Part shown: positions 1 through 6,897 of the stretch, piece by piece
Numbering within the stretch: the stretch's first letter is position 1
How the letters are laid out: each line of letters starts with the position of its first letter
From: Kitasatospora purpeofusca
Lineage (GTDB): Bacteria; Actinomycetota; Actinomycetes; Streptomycetales; Streptomycetaceae
Direction: 5' to 3'
Length of the DNA: 64,000 bases
Assembly: GCF_000718025.1 (NCBI RefSeq)
Contig: NZ_JODS01000006.1
Location: 208,161-272,160 of the forward strand
Notes under the pieces: generated by a model
What the model saw: only the letters and a program-made list of their open reading frames with translations
What the model was told of the DNA's origin: nothing
Databases searched by the model: none
Translations under genes and position numbers: made by a program

Positions 1-1
1 G

Positions 2-355
2 CGGGTGCGACGGCTGGAGACGGCGGGGGTGATAACCGGCTACCGGGCCGAGGTGAACCTGGAGCGGACCGGGTACCCGGTAATGGCGGTCGTCCGGTTG
101 AAGTACCCCGGGCCGGCGGCACGGCACGAGCCGCTGCGACGGCTGCTGGAGGAGCGCTCGGAGATCCTGGAGTGCCTGCGCACCACCGGGGACGACTGCT
201 ATTCGCTGAAGATCGCGACCACCTCGATGGGGCATCTCGAGGAGATCGTCGACGAGCTGGCGCAGTTCGGGAGCACGACGACGAACCTGGTCCTGAGCCG
301 CCCCCTGGCCTTCCGCGGCCCGGCGGTACCCCGAGCGGGTGCGGCGGAGCAGTAG
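2..355 (+). CDS. Lrp/AsnC family transcriptional regulator (5' truncated by window edge)
   Basis: The frame is open from the window edge, so the N-terminal helix-turn-helix is missing. What remains is the end of the recognition helix and linker (RRLETAGVITGYRAEVN), followed by the RAM/AsnC ligand-binding domain (VMAVVRLKYPG, ECLRTTGDDCYSLKIATT, and a C-terminal strand with LVLSRPL). The Gly-Asp-Asp-Cys-Tyr segment is typical of the effector-binding turn of Lrp-type regulators. Family role: DNA-binding octamers that sense amino acids. The regulated gene probably lies to the left, outside the window. Only the subfamily is uncertain. Confidence 0.85.
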   Translation, partial: RVRRLETAGVITGYRAEVNLERTGYPVMAVVRLKYPGPAARHEPLRRLLEERSEILECLRTTGDDCYSLKIATTSMGHLEEIVDELAQFGSTTTNLVLSRPLAFRGPAVPRAGAAEQ

Positions 356-379
356 CAAGGATGCAATGGGTGGGGCGGG

Positions 380-508
380 TCAGTGGCCGGGGTGGTCGTC
401 CTCCTCATCCTCGCCGTGCACCTTCAGGGCGGTGATGACGCCCGTGACGACGGTGGCGAAGGCGAGGGCGAGGAGGACGGCGAAGGCGGCGCCGACGAGG
501 AAGTTCAC
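380..508 (-). CDS. Small single-pass membrane protein (42 aa)
   Basis: The GTG start overlaps the stop codon of the upstream gene (GTGA), so translation is probably coupled to it. The product begins VNFLVGAAFAVLLALAFA, one hydrophobic helix over residues 3-26, and ends in a short acidic/histidine tail (HGEDEEDDHPGH). It is the last gene of a three-gene operon that begins with an RsbW-like ATPase. No family is recognised. The histidine/acidic tail could bind metal, but that is inference. Its small size leaves some doubt that it is a gene; the GTGA overlap and the clear membrane segment are the support. Confidence 0.55.
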   Translation of the reverse strand: MNFLVGAAFAVLLALAFATVVTGVITALKVHGEDEEDDHPGH

Positions 509-744
509 GCGGGTCGGCCCGTTTCGCGGAGGAGCGTGAGGAGGTTGAGGAGGGTGGCGACGGAGGTGTCGCCGAAGTCGACGAGGAGGCGGCCGTCGAC
601 GGTGCTGCCGTTGACGGCGGCGGAGCCCCACAGGATGCCGAAGGGCCTGCCCCGCTCGTGGAGTTCGCTGAGGAGGGAGGTCACTTCGGGCTCGGTGTAG
701 GTGCGCAGGATCTTGTCGTGCGACCTGAGCGGTTCGAGGCTCAT
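505..744 (-). CDS. Conserved hypothetical protein (79 aa) coupled to an RsbW-like ATPase
   Basis: The ATG start overlaps the TGA of the upstream ATPase gene (ATGA), and the downstream small membrane gene overlaps its own stop, giving three overlapping genes. The product starts MSLEPLRSHDKIL and has a compact alpha/beta pattern with no signal or membrane segment. It holds FGILWGSAAVNG and LLVDFGDTSVATL segments. I do not recognise the family. A cytoplasmic partner of the ATPase is the simplest idea from context. Confidence 0.6.
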   Translation of the reverse strand: MSLEPLRSHDKILRTYTEPEVTSLLSELHERGRPFGILWGSAAVNGSTVDGRLLVDFGDTSVATLLNLLTLLRETGRPA

Positions 745-1106
745 GCGGCGGCGTCCAGTTCGAACCAGACGACCTTGCCGTTCTTGAGGGGTTCGGCGCC
801 GAACCGGTGGGTGAGGGCGCGAACGAGCTGGAGCCCTCGGCCCGACACCGCGTAGGGGTCGGCGAGGGTGCTCGGCTCGGGAAGATCGGGGCTGTCGTCG
901 CAGACGGAGACCCGCAGCATGTGGGGGCGCAGGGCGACGATGACGTGCGGGGCCTGGCAGCCGGCGTGCTTCCAAGCGTTCACGAACAGCTCGTGGAGGG
1001 CGAGTTCGGCGTCGGCGACGATGTCCGGCGGCCAGTCCGAGGCGCTGAGAAGAGCTTGCAGCTCACGCCGGACGACGGACCAGTCGGGCGGGTTGAAGGC
1101 ACACAT
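741..1106 (-). CDS. RsbW-like ATP-binding protein (HATPase_c_2), anti-sigma-type
   Basis: The protein is 121 aa and carries the GHKL/Bergerat ATPase boxes: an N-box ELALHELFVNAWKHAG (about residues 34-49, with the Mg-binding Asn), a G1-like CDDSPDLP (69-76) and G2 GRGLQLV (89-95). That layout fits stand-alone RsbW/SpoIIAB-type serine kinases, of which streptomycetes have many. There is no phosphoacceptor His domain. A GGAGG ribosome site precedes the ATG by 8 nt. It faces the XRE/DUF397 pair across about 225 bp. RsbW-like ATPases are often linked to XRE-DUF5753 plus DUF397 genes in WhiJ/AbaA-type loci of Streptomyces. The sigma factor or partner it might control is unknown. Confidence 0.85.
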   Translation of the reverse strand: MCAFNPPDWSVVRRELQALLSASDWPPDIVADAELALHELFVNAWKHAGCQAPHVIVALRPHMLRVSVCDDSPDLPEPSTLADPYAVSGRGLQLVRALTHRFGAEPLKNGKVVWFELDAAA

Positions 1107-1330
1107 CAGGGACCTCCGGGAGACGGGGAGGAATGGATCACCTACGAAGACAGGTGTCCGCTGCTCTGGATGCAGATTGACGCTTCGTCATGTGACCGGT
1201 GCAACACTGAGAGTAGGGGTGCATATGGCAAAGTTGCAAGCCGATTGAAGAGTCTCCCCGGACTGGCGTCACTCGGTGGCGCCGCGCAGGAGTTCTGCGC
1301 CACACTGCGCGCAGGTGAGGAAGGACAGTC

Positions 1331-2215
1331 GTGGGATACAAGGGGCCGATCAGTCAACGGCAACGCCGATTCGGCGAAGAGTTGCAGCGTCTGCGGACAG
1401 CGGCAGGCCTGTCGGCCGCAGAAGCCGGAGCCCTGGTCGGCATGCGGGGACCGGCCGTGAGCCACACCGAGGCCGGTCGGATCACGTTGAACGCGGAGCG
1501 CCTCGCGATCTGGCTGGACGCCTATGGCTGTACTGATCCGGTGTACCGCAGCGGGCTCGCGGACATGGCGCGCAGTACAGGCAAGGGCTGGTGGTCGGCG
1601 TTCGAAGGCCGAGTGCCGATGCTCTCGCTGGATCTGGCGGAGGCCGAGGATCGGTCGATCCGAATCACCAATTACGAGATGCTCTACATACCGGGAGTCC
1701 TGCAGTTGCCGGCCTATGCCGAGGCCATCTACGAGGATTCTCAAGGTGACGGGAAGTGGGCCATCGCCGATGCCGTCGCGTTCCGCATGGAGCGACAGCG
1801 AATCCTGGAGGAGGACAGGCAGTTCCACTTCGTCATTCATGAGGCCGCTCTGCACATGCGGTTTCCCGGGGACGAGGTGATGAGAGCCCAATTGCTCCAC
1901 CTGCTCGACAGTGCGGAACGTCCGAACGTCACCATCCAGGTGCTTCCGTTCGCGGCGGTGAAGAAGCCTCCGAGTCCTGGTTCGTTCTTGTGCTGCGATC
2001 CGGGCTGCCTCGACCTGTCCACCATCGTTGTCGACGCCCCTGCTCGTGCAGAGCATTACGGTGATCCTGAGACGATCGCTGCCTACCGACTGAAGTTCGA
2101 GCAGCTGAAGAGCCTGGCACTGCCCGCTGCTGACGCGGCCGAGCCCCGCCGTGGTACGGCGATGCGTGACTCGTGGGGCCTCCTGCATCACCTTCTCTAT
2201 CTGATCCAAGTCTGA
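1331..2215 (+). CDS. XRE-family HTH regulator with DUF5753 domain (WhiJ-like)
   Basis: The protein is 294 aa. Residues about 10-65 form a Cro/CI helix-turn-helix (FGEELQRLRTAAGLSAAEAG, then a recognition-helix region SHTEAGRI). The remainder, about 95-280, is a DUF5753 ligand-sensing type domain with the usual YIPGVLQ.PAYAEA and HEAALHMR segments. The gene starts at GTG and is followed after 10 bp by a DUF397 gene, the standard partner. Regulators of this architecture (WhiJ, BldB-associated loci) influence development and antibiotic production in Streptomyces. The ligand and operator here are unknown. Confidence 0.88.
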   Translation: MGYKGPISQRQRRFGEELQRLRTAAGLSAAEAGALVGMRGPAVSHTEAGRITLNAERLAIWLDAYGCTDPVYRSGLADMARSTGKGWWSAFEGRVPMLSLDLAEAEDRSIRITNYEMLYIPGVLQLPAYAEAIYEDSQGDGKWAIADAVAFRMERQRILEEDRQFHFVIHEAALHMRFPGDEVMRAQLLHLLDSAERPNVTIQVLPFAAVKKPPSPGSFLCCDPGCLDLSTIVVDAPARAEHYGDPETIAAYRLKFEQLKSLALPAADAAEPRRGTAMRDSWGLLHHLLYLIQV

Positions 2216-2225
2216 AAGGCCTGCG

Positions 2226-2426
2226 ATGTCCGAGATCCTTTGGCAGAAGTCGTCGTTCAGTGGTGGTGACCCCGGGAGCGCGTGTCTTGAGCTGGCTCGT
2301 GGTGGGGCTGACCGACGATTTCTTCGCGAGTCGGACGAGATGGCAACGGTGCTGGCCGTCGATGCCGCTGCACTCCGCGCGCTCCTTCTCGCCGTGAAGG
2401 CCGGCGAGTTCGACCACCTCGCCTGA
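2226..2426 (+). CDS. DUF397 small protein, partner of the WhiJ-like regulator
   Basis: The 66-aa product has the DUF397 signature: an opening W-x-KSS-S-G-G (LWQKSSFSGG), then CLELARGG, a residual R-E-S-D motif, and the C-terminal LLLAVKAGEFDHLA that matches the usual F...VK.G.FD ending. It starts 10 bp after the regulator gene, so one transcript is likely. Family knowledge: DUF397 proteins are thought to act as partners or antagonists of the adjacent XRE protein. It is followed by a perfect hairpin at 2527-2559. Confidence 0.85.
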   Translation: MSEILWQKSSFSGGDPGSACLELARGGADRRFLRESDEMATVLAVDAAALRALLLAVKAGEFDHLA

Positions 2427-2526
2427 GCGGGTCGGTCCTGGGGCCTCCAGGTCGCACCATGCATCGGGCGGTCTCGGGCAACTGCCCGCGACCGCCCGCC
2501 TCGTTGTGGAGATCGCCGAACGGGCG

Positions 2527-2559
2527 GAGCAGGAAGTCGGCCCGGCCGACTTCCTGCTC
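2527..2559. terminator. Perfect 16-bp-arm hairpin, first copy
   Basis: GAGCAGGAAGTCGGCC, one C, then the exact reverse complement; the flanking G/C pair adds one more base pair. It lies between the convergent DUF397 gene and the orphan gene at 2612-3169, so it can serve as a bidirectional terminator. There is no U-tract, as is usual in streptomycetes. A near-identical hairpin sits at 3201-3233 on the other side of the orphan gene. Confidence 0.7.
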
Positions 2560-2611
2560 CAGGGTGGATACCTGCCTGGGAACCGCAGTCTCGCTGGCCG
2601 CCCCGCCGAGG

Positions 2612-3169
2612 TCAGCGGTCGAGGTCGCGGAGGTTGTCGTCGCACAGGCCGGTTCGGCAGCACACAGGCAGCCAGTCGGCTGCGGCCTCCCGGACGTCTT
2701 GCAGGCGAGCCCTGTCGGGTTCCACCACCGTGAGGATCTCGAAGGCGGTGCCAGCCTCCGGGCCCCGATTCGACAGCACCTCCACGTAGAGCAGCCAGAG
2801 ACCGTGCACGGCAAGGTCCCGGCACAGTTCGGGAAGATCGAGTCCTCGTCGAGCGGACTCCCAATCCGTGCCCTCACCTGCCACCATGAGCTGCAGGAGG
2901 TCGAGGAACCATTTGCGAGCCGTCGGTGCGGCATCGTCTGCGAGAGCCGCCAGGGCGACGGATGTCACTGCCGGGGCCGGCTCCCACAGGACCGCCGGAG
3001 ACCAGACATGCTCTTCGAGGCTGACATAGCTGGGCCTCTTCAGGGGCCCCCTACCCGCGAGCTGCAGCAGATCCCGGGACAGGTGCCCTGCCGAGCCGCC
3101 GCACCCGCACAGCATGCTCTTCCAGTCCTGCCTGGCTATCTCCATCTCGATCAGTCTCACAGGTCCCAC
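2612..3169 (-). CDS. Orphan hypothetical protein (185 aa) bracketed by duplicated hairpins
   Basis: No family is recognised. The product looks largely alpha-helical and cytoplasmic, with cysteines clustered near the N-terminus (LCGCGG) and near the C-terminus (LPVCCRTGLCDD), and a central acidic/aromatic stretch. Pattern and size recall bacterial immunity-type proteins, but this is only an impression. GTG at 3169 is used here; GTG at 3160 or ATG at 3145 (MEIARQDW) are alternatives. Base composition is less extreme than in the neighbours, and the gene stands alone between two copies of one hairpin, which suggests insertion as a unit. Confidence 0.6.
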   Translation of the reverse strand: MGPVRLIEMEIARQDWKSMLCGCGGSAGHLSRDLLQLAGRGPLKRPSYVSLEEHVWSPAVLWEPAPAVTSVALAALADDAAPTARKWFLDLLQLMVAGEGTDWESARRGLDLPELCRDLAVHGLWLLYVEVLSNRGPEAGTAFEILTVVEPDRARLQDVREAAADWLPVCCRTGLCDDNLRDLDR

Positions 3170-3200
3170 ATCCTAGGCGGCACCTGAAAAGGCTCTGCTG

Positions 3201-3233
3201 GAGCAGGAAGTCGGCCTCGTCGACTTCCTGCTC
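3201..3233. terminator. Hairpin, second copy (13-14-bp stem)
   Basis: GAGCAGGAAGTCG, a 7-nt loop GCCTCGT, then CGACTTCCTGCTC, plus one flanking G/C pair. It lies between the end of the flavoprotein gene (3250, minus strand) and the start of the orphan gene, so it can terminate the flavoprotein transcript. Arms and adjacent loop bases are almost identical to the hairpin at 2527-2559. Confidence 0.7.
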
Positions 3234-3249
3234 CGGGGTGGGTGCACGG

Positions 3250-4125
3250 TCAACCGCTCAAACGCAGCGCGTAGTAGGCCTTCAGTGCAGCGTCGGCGCC
3301 GGAGCCGGTGGCGGTCATGATGCGCTGGCCGCGGGCGGAACGTAGGTCTCCGGCCGTGAGAATCCTGGGGTGCTGGCGGTCGGGTGGGCAGTAGCCGTCC
3401 TCGCCCCGGACCATCGTGCCGGGCAGAGCAGCGGGGCGGACGCCCAGATTCACGAAGACCAGGCCGGGTGCGAAGGTGCCCAACTCGCCCGCCATGACCT
3501 GGCCCTCGTGGGAGCGGTGGAGCTCCAGGGCCTCGGTCTCCAGCAGGGTGACCCGCGGATCGCCCTCGACCTCCTCCGCCTTGTAGGTGTCGCCGGGCGG
3601 GTGCGGGACCACCAAGTCGAGCGGGACATCGGGGTGGGCGCGCAGCAGGGTGCCGAGGGGGCGGTCGGCGCCGAGGACCAGGGTGCGGCGGCCGCCGAGC
3701 ACCGCGGCGTCCGCCTCCCAGAGCGGCGGTGGCGCCTCGACGGCGGAGGTGAGCCAGGTGGCCTCCTCCGGCCGGGCCGCGCGGACGCCGGTGGCGACGA
3801 TCGCGTACCGGCCGCGCACGGTGGCCCCCGAATCAGCGAGGTGGACGGTCACGCCTTCGTCGTCGGCGTGCAGTTCCGTCGCCGGGGTGCCGAGCAGGAG
3901 GTCGCAGGAGTCGGCGACCCGCCGGACGTCCGCCGTGACGGCGTCCGCGAAGGCGGTTCCGGTCGCGAAGCCGAGCACATTGCTCACCGCCGGGACGCGC
4001 CGCAGGGTGGCGCCGAGCTCGCGGCGCTCGACCAGGGCGGACCGCAGCCCGACGCTCGCCGCCATCACCGCCGCCGCACAGCCGGCGGGTCCGCCGCCCA
4101 CGATCACCAGGTCGTACGTCACCAC
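3250..4125 (-). CDS. FAD-dependent oxidoreductase, thioredoxin-reductase-like without the CxxC
   Basis: The 291-aa protein has the TrxB two-domain fold: FAD-binding GGGPAG (residues 10-15), ATGVRAA near 111, a second nucleotide-binding segment (RRTLVLGADRP, about 146-155), and a C-terminal FAD motif (ILTAGDLRSARGQRI). Length is close to TrxB (about 310-320 aa). In the stretch where TrxB carries its CATC redox pair (about 125-140) this protein reads TSAVEAPPPLWE, with no cysteine. It therefore cannot reduce thioredoxin by the usual mechanism and is more likely a TrxB-fold NAD(P)H oxidoreductase of other function. Two consecutive GTG codons (4125, 4122) are possible starts. Confidence 0.8.
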   Translation of the reverse strand: MVTYDLVIVGGGPAGCAAAVMAASVGLRSALVERRELGATLRRVPAVSNVLGFATGTAFADAVTADVRRVADSCDLLLGTPATELHADDEGVTVHLADSGATVRGRYAIVATGVRAARPEEATWLTSAVEAPPPLWEADAAVLGGRRTLVLGADRPLGTLLRAHPDVPLDLVVPHPPGDTYKAEEVEGDPRVTLLETEALELHRSHEGQVMAGELGTFAPGLVFVNLGVRPAALPGTMVRGEDGYCPPDRQHPRILTAGDLRSARGQRIMTATGSGADAALKAYYALRLSG

Positions 4126-4172
4126 GCTCCGAACACCCCTCTGCCGTCGGCGACCGATGCCGGCCGCCCGAT

Positions 4173-4205
4173 CCCGCCCGCACCGCGCAGCGTAGTGCGG
4201 GCGGG
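4173..4205. repeat. Inverted repeat between flavoprotein and repeat-tailed membrane protein
   Basis: The 11-bp arms CCCGCCCGCAC and GTGCGGGCGGG are separated by 11 nt. It lies upstream of the flavoprotein start and next to the terminator at 4222-4256. It could be a second terminator hairpin or part of the flavoprotein promoter region; I cannot tell which. Confidence 0.45.
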
Positions 4206-4221
4206 GAGGGGAGCGAGGGGG

Positions 4222-4256
4222 ACCGGCCGACGCCCTGGTGAGGGGCGTCGGCCGGT
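4222..4256 (-). terminator. Terminator of the repeat-tailed membrane protein gene
   Basis: A perfect 14-bp stem (ACCGGCCGACGCCC / GGGCGTCGGCCGGT) with a 7-nt loop begins 8 bp after the stop codon of the minus-strand gene at 4264-4800. Confidence 0.7.
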
Positions 4257-4263
4257 GGGGGGA

Positions 4264-4800
4264 TCAGCCCTGCGGCGGGGCCGGCGGCTGGTACGGGGCT
4301 GCGGGGGCAGCCGGAGCGGCAGGGGCGGCGGCCTGGTACGGCGAGGGCTGCGGGTACTGCCCACCCTGCGGGTACGGCGCACCCTGCTGCGGGTACTGCC
4401 CAGGCGCGCCCTGCTGCGGGTACTGCCCAGGCGCGCCCTGCTGCGGGTACTGCCCAGGCGCGCCCTGCTGCGGGTACTGCGCGTTCGGCTGGTACGGCGG
4501 CGCCGCGGGCGCGGCCGGGGCCTGGGAGCGCGTGACCGCGGCCTTCACCGCGTTGATTATCAGCAGCACCGGCAGGATGAACGCCTTGAAGAAGATCGCG
4601 TAGGTGCCGCCCTCGAAGACGAAGGCCAGGTAGTACGCGTAGCCGGCGAAGCCGAGGCCGACGAGCACGTTGAGGGCACGCCAGCCGGCCTTGAGGCCGC
4701 CGACGTTGACGGCGCCGATGACCAGCAGGGCGATGCCGCTGAAGGCCAGCAGTACGACGTACCAGGAGAAGAGGGGGTCGACGTCGAAGTCGAGGTTCAC
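4264..4800 (-). CDS. Membrane protein with proline/glutamine nonapeptide-repeat tail
   Basis: The 178-aa product starts at GTG (VNLDFDVDPLFSWYVV), with an AGGAC ribosome site a few bases upstream. Residues about 10-95 form three hydrophobic helices (WYVVLLAFSGIALLVIGAV; ALNVLVGLGFAGYAYYLAF; IFFKAFILPVLLIINAVKAA). Residues about 100-178 are a Pro/Gln/Ala-rich, low-complexity cytoplasmic tail containing nearly identical QYPQQGAPG nonapeptides encoded by a 27-bp DNA repeat. Such tails are common on streptomycete envelope proteins. No catalytic motif is seen and the function is unknown. Confidence 0.75.
   Translation of the reverse strand: MNLDFDVDPLFSWYVVLLAFSGIALLVIGAVNVGGLKAGWRALNVLVGLGFAGYAYYLAFVFEGGTYAIFFKAFILPVLLIINAVKAAVTRSQAPAAPAAPPYQPNAQYPQQGAPGQYPQQGAPGQYPQQGAPGQYPQQGAPYPQGGQYPQPSPYQAAAPAAPAAPAAPYQPPAPPQG
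4377..4480. repeat. 27-bp tandem repeat, 3.85 copies
   Basis: Units begin at 4377, 4404, 4431 and 4458; the first differs by one base and the last is cut at 23 bp. They encode the QYPQQGAPG repeats on the minus strand. The near-perfect identity points to recent expansion by slippage or unequal recombination. Copy number probably varies between strains. Confidence 0.9.
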
Positions 4801-5127
4801 GAGTGGGTCCTGTTGTTGCCGGGATCGGGCGGACGCGAACGGGCGGCCGCCGGGGGACGAGTGGGGACAGTACTGGAGCCGACCGACATCCGTCCTCACG
4901 ATTTCATCACGGTGTCGTCGCCGAATCCGCCCGGCGAACCTCCCTTCCACCCCTTGAAAACCGCTCAGGAAGCGTCCGTGCGTTCGGATATGATGCGCCC
5001 GTCGCTGGTGGTTGGGGGGCGAAGCAGCGACCCGGGTGAGAGTCCCGGAGCGGCCTCCCACCTCGGCGAAACCGCCCCTGCTGCCGGGTTCGTCGGGTTC
5101 GCCCGCCTTCCTTCCGTGAGGTCCCCC
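4801..5127 (+). promoter_or_regulatory. 327-bp divergent intergenic region with promoter and structured leader
   Basis: A good -10 element (TATGAT, 4989-4994) lies upstream of the plus-strand surface-protein gene. The best -35-like TTGAAA (4954-4959) is 29 bp away, so the -35 is poor or non-canonical. The predicted leader of about 125 nt can fold: GTCGCTG (5001-) pairs with CAGCGAC, followed by a CCGGG-tgagagt-CCCGG hairpin and a G/C-rich stretch reading AGCGGCCTCCCACC. This arrangement vaguely resembles the core of cobalamin riboswitches, but no convincing B12 box or CGCAAC-type loop follows. The left half, upstream of the minus-strand membrane gene, shows nothing else. Confidence 0.35.
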
Positions 5128-6807
5128 GTGCGTATTCAGCACCGCAGATCCCTGGCCCTCGCCGCCGCTGCCACCCTGGTCTCGGGCGCTGCCCTGACCG
5201 CCGCCCCCGGTGCGGCCGCGCTGTCGCGCTCCGGCGGCACCGGCGGTGCGGTCCTCGGCGCCCCCGGGCCGGGCACCCCGGGGCCGGTCGGGACCCAGGA
5301 GCGGCGAAGCCCGGTGACGGTCACCGTCGCGGGCTTCCCCGGCACCCTGGCCGCCGGAGGTCCGGCCGCCGAGTTCACCGCCACGCTGCACAACTCCGCC
5401 GACCACGCGGTCGACGTCACCACCGGCTTCGCCGTCGCGAACGTCGACGCCGGGCTCCGCGAGAACCAGCTCACCCTCGACTACCAGTCCCCCGGCGGGG
5501 CTTCCTGGAAGTCCGCCGCCCTCGCCCCCGGTGCCGGCACCGGCGCCACCTGGAACCTCGACACCTTCACCACCCGGCTGAGCCTGCCCGCCGGCGCCTC
5601 CGCGACGTACCGGCTGCGGCTGGCCGTCACCGCCGCCGCGCCCGCCGGCCGGGCCACCGCCGGGTTCACGGCGCTGGTCGCCGACCCGACCCTGCCGCCG
5701 GAGACCCGGATCACCGAAGCCGCGAGCCCGCAGCGGGAGTTCACGGTCACCGCGGGCAGCCCCACCGGGGCGCCGTCGACCGCCCCCGCGCCCGGCGTGC
5801 CCTACCTCGGCCTGGACGCGGTGCCCGGCTCCTTCACCGCGGGCGGCGAGCCGAAGCCGTTCCGGCTGACGCTCACCAACCGCAGCGGCAAGGACGTCGC
5901 CTTCCTGCCCGAACTGACCTTCCGGGGCAAGGCCCTGCCCGCCGCCGAGGCGGTCCGGCTGGAGTTCCGGGCGCCCGACGGCGAGTGGCTGCCGGCCGTG
6001 GACAGCGGCCAGGGCGGATCCGGGCGCTTGGCGCTGACGCTGCGCACGGGCGACCGGGAAGCCTCGCTGGTGCGGCTGCGCGACGGCGAGTCCCGGACGC
6101 TGAACGTGCGGCTGGCGTTCGCCCAGGACGCCCCGGCCGGGGTGCTGTCGCTGCTGCCGACCGGGAACAGCCTCCCGGCGGCCGGGACCGGTACCGGGGT
6201 ACCCGCCACCGGCTCGGCGGTCGACATCACCGTGGCCGCCCCCGCTCCGGCCGTCCCGTCCGCCGCGCCGAGCACCCCGCCCGCCGAGGCCGGCGGTTCG
6301 CCGTCCGCCCCGGCCGCGTCCCCGGCGGCCGAACCGCCCGCACCCGCCGCCACCGCGCCCGCGGTCGGACTGGCGGCGGTCACCCCGGCCGCGGACCCGA
6401 GCGGCACACCGGCGGCCGTCCCGGTCTCGGAGGTCACGCAGACGCCGCCGAGCTCGGCCGCCGCCCCGGCTCCGGCGGTCACGGTGACCGTGGCGGCGCC
6501 CCCGGTGCCGTCCGTGGACCTCGCCTCGACCGGCGGCTCGTCCACCAACACCCCGATGGCGATCACCGGCGCCACCTCGATCGCGATGGGCATCGGCACC
6601 CTGGTGGTGGCCCACCGGCGGCAGCGGACCCGCCCGGCCGCCGTCCGGACGCCGCTGCCTGCCGGGGGACCGGCGGCGGGCCCGGGCCCGCGCCCGGCGG
6701 CGGGCGGTCCGGCGCTGCGGCCGGGGGCGGCTCCGGCCGTCCGGCCCGCGCCGGGCCAGGCAGCCGCTCCGGGCACCGGTCCAGCCACTGGTCCGGCCGC
6801 CCGCTGA
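5128..6807 (+). CDS. Secreted surface protein with LAxTG sortase signal and long C-terminal tail
   Basis: The 559-aa protein starts at GTG 5128, with GAGG 6-7 nt upstream. It has a Sec signal peptide (residues about 1-30, RRSLALAAAATLVSGAALTA). Two immunoglobulin-like beta-rich modules follow, about 55-210 and 225-370; both contain FTA..(E/P)...FT.TL.N-type strands (GGPAAEFTATLHNSADHAV; GGEPKPFRLTLTNRSGKDV). Next comes an Ala/Pro-rich linker, then LASTG near 472, a hydrophobic segment (MAITGATSIAMGIGTLVVA) and RRQR. That is an LAxTG-type signal, as used by class E sortases in Streptomyces. Unusually, about 65 further residues of Pro/Ala/Gly-rich sequence follow the basic stop-transfer. Ligand and function are unknown. 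Confidence 0.8.
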   Translation: MRIQHRRSLALAAAATLVSGAALTAAPGAAALSRSGGTGGAVLGAPGPGTPGPVGTQERRSPVTVTVAGFPGTLAAGGPAAEFTATLHNSADHAVDVTTGFAVANVDAGLRENQLTLDYQSPGGASWKSAALAPGAGTGATWNLDTFTTRLSLPAGASATYRLRLAVTAAAPAGRATAGFTALVADPTLPPETRITEAASPQREFTVTAGSPTGAPSTAPAPGVPYLGLDAVPGSFTAGGEPKPFRLTLTNRSGKDVAFLPELTFRGKALPAAEAVRLEFRAPDGEWLPAVDSGQGGSGRLALTLRTGDREASLVRLRDGESRTLNVRLAFAQDAPAGVLSLLPTGNSLPAAGTGTGVPATGSAVDITVAAPAPAVPSAAPSTPPAEAGGSPSAPAASPAAEPPAPAATAPAVGLAAVTPAADPSGTPAAVPVSEVTQTPPSSAAAPAPAVTVTVAAPPVPSVDLASTGGSSTNTPMAITGATSIAMGIGTLVVAHRRQRTRPAAVRTPLPAGGPAAGPGPRPAAGGPALRPGAAPAVRPAPGQAAAPGTGPATGPAAR

Positions 6808-6897
6808 GCCGGACAGCCCGGACAGCCCGGACGGGCCGCGTGACCCCCGGCCCGCGCGAGCGCCGCGCGGGCCCGACCCGACAGGAGTGACCGCACC

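Noticed and set aside
3370..5127. Upstream extension of the surface protein to give 1145 residues
   Set aside because: This part is antisense to the flavoprotein and membrane-protein genes and carries no recognisable domain. The signal peptide and ribosome site place the start at 5128.
5001..5127. Cobalamin, TPP, FMN or SAM riboswitch
   Set aside because: No complete consensus for any class is present. Only a loose resemblance to a cobalamin core remains, and it is reported as a low-confidence leader.
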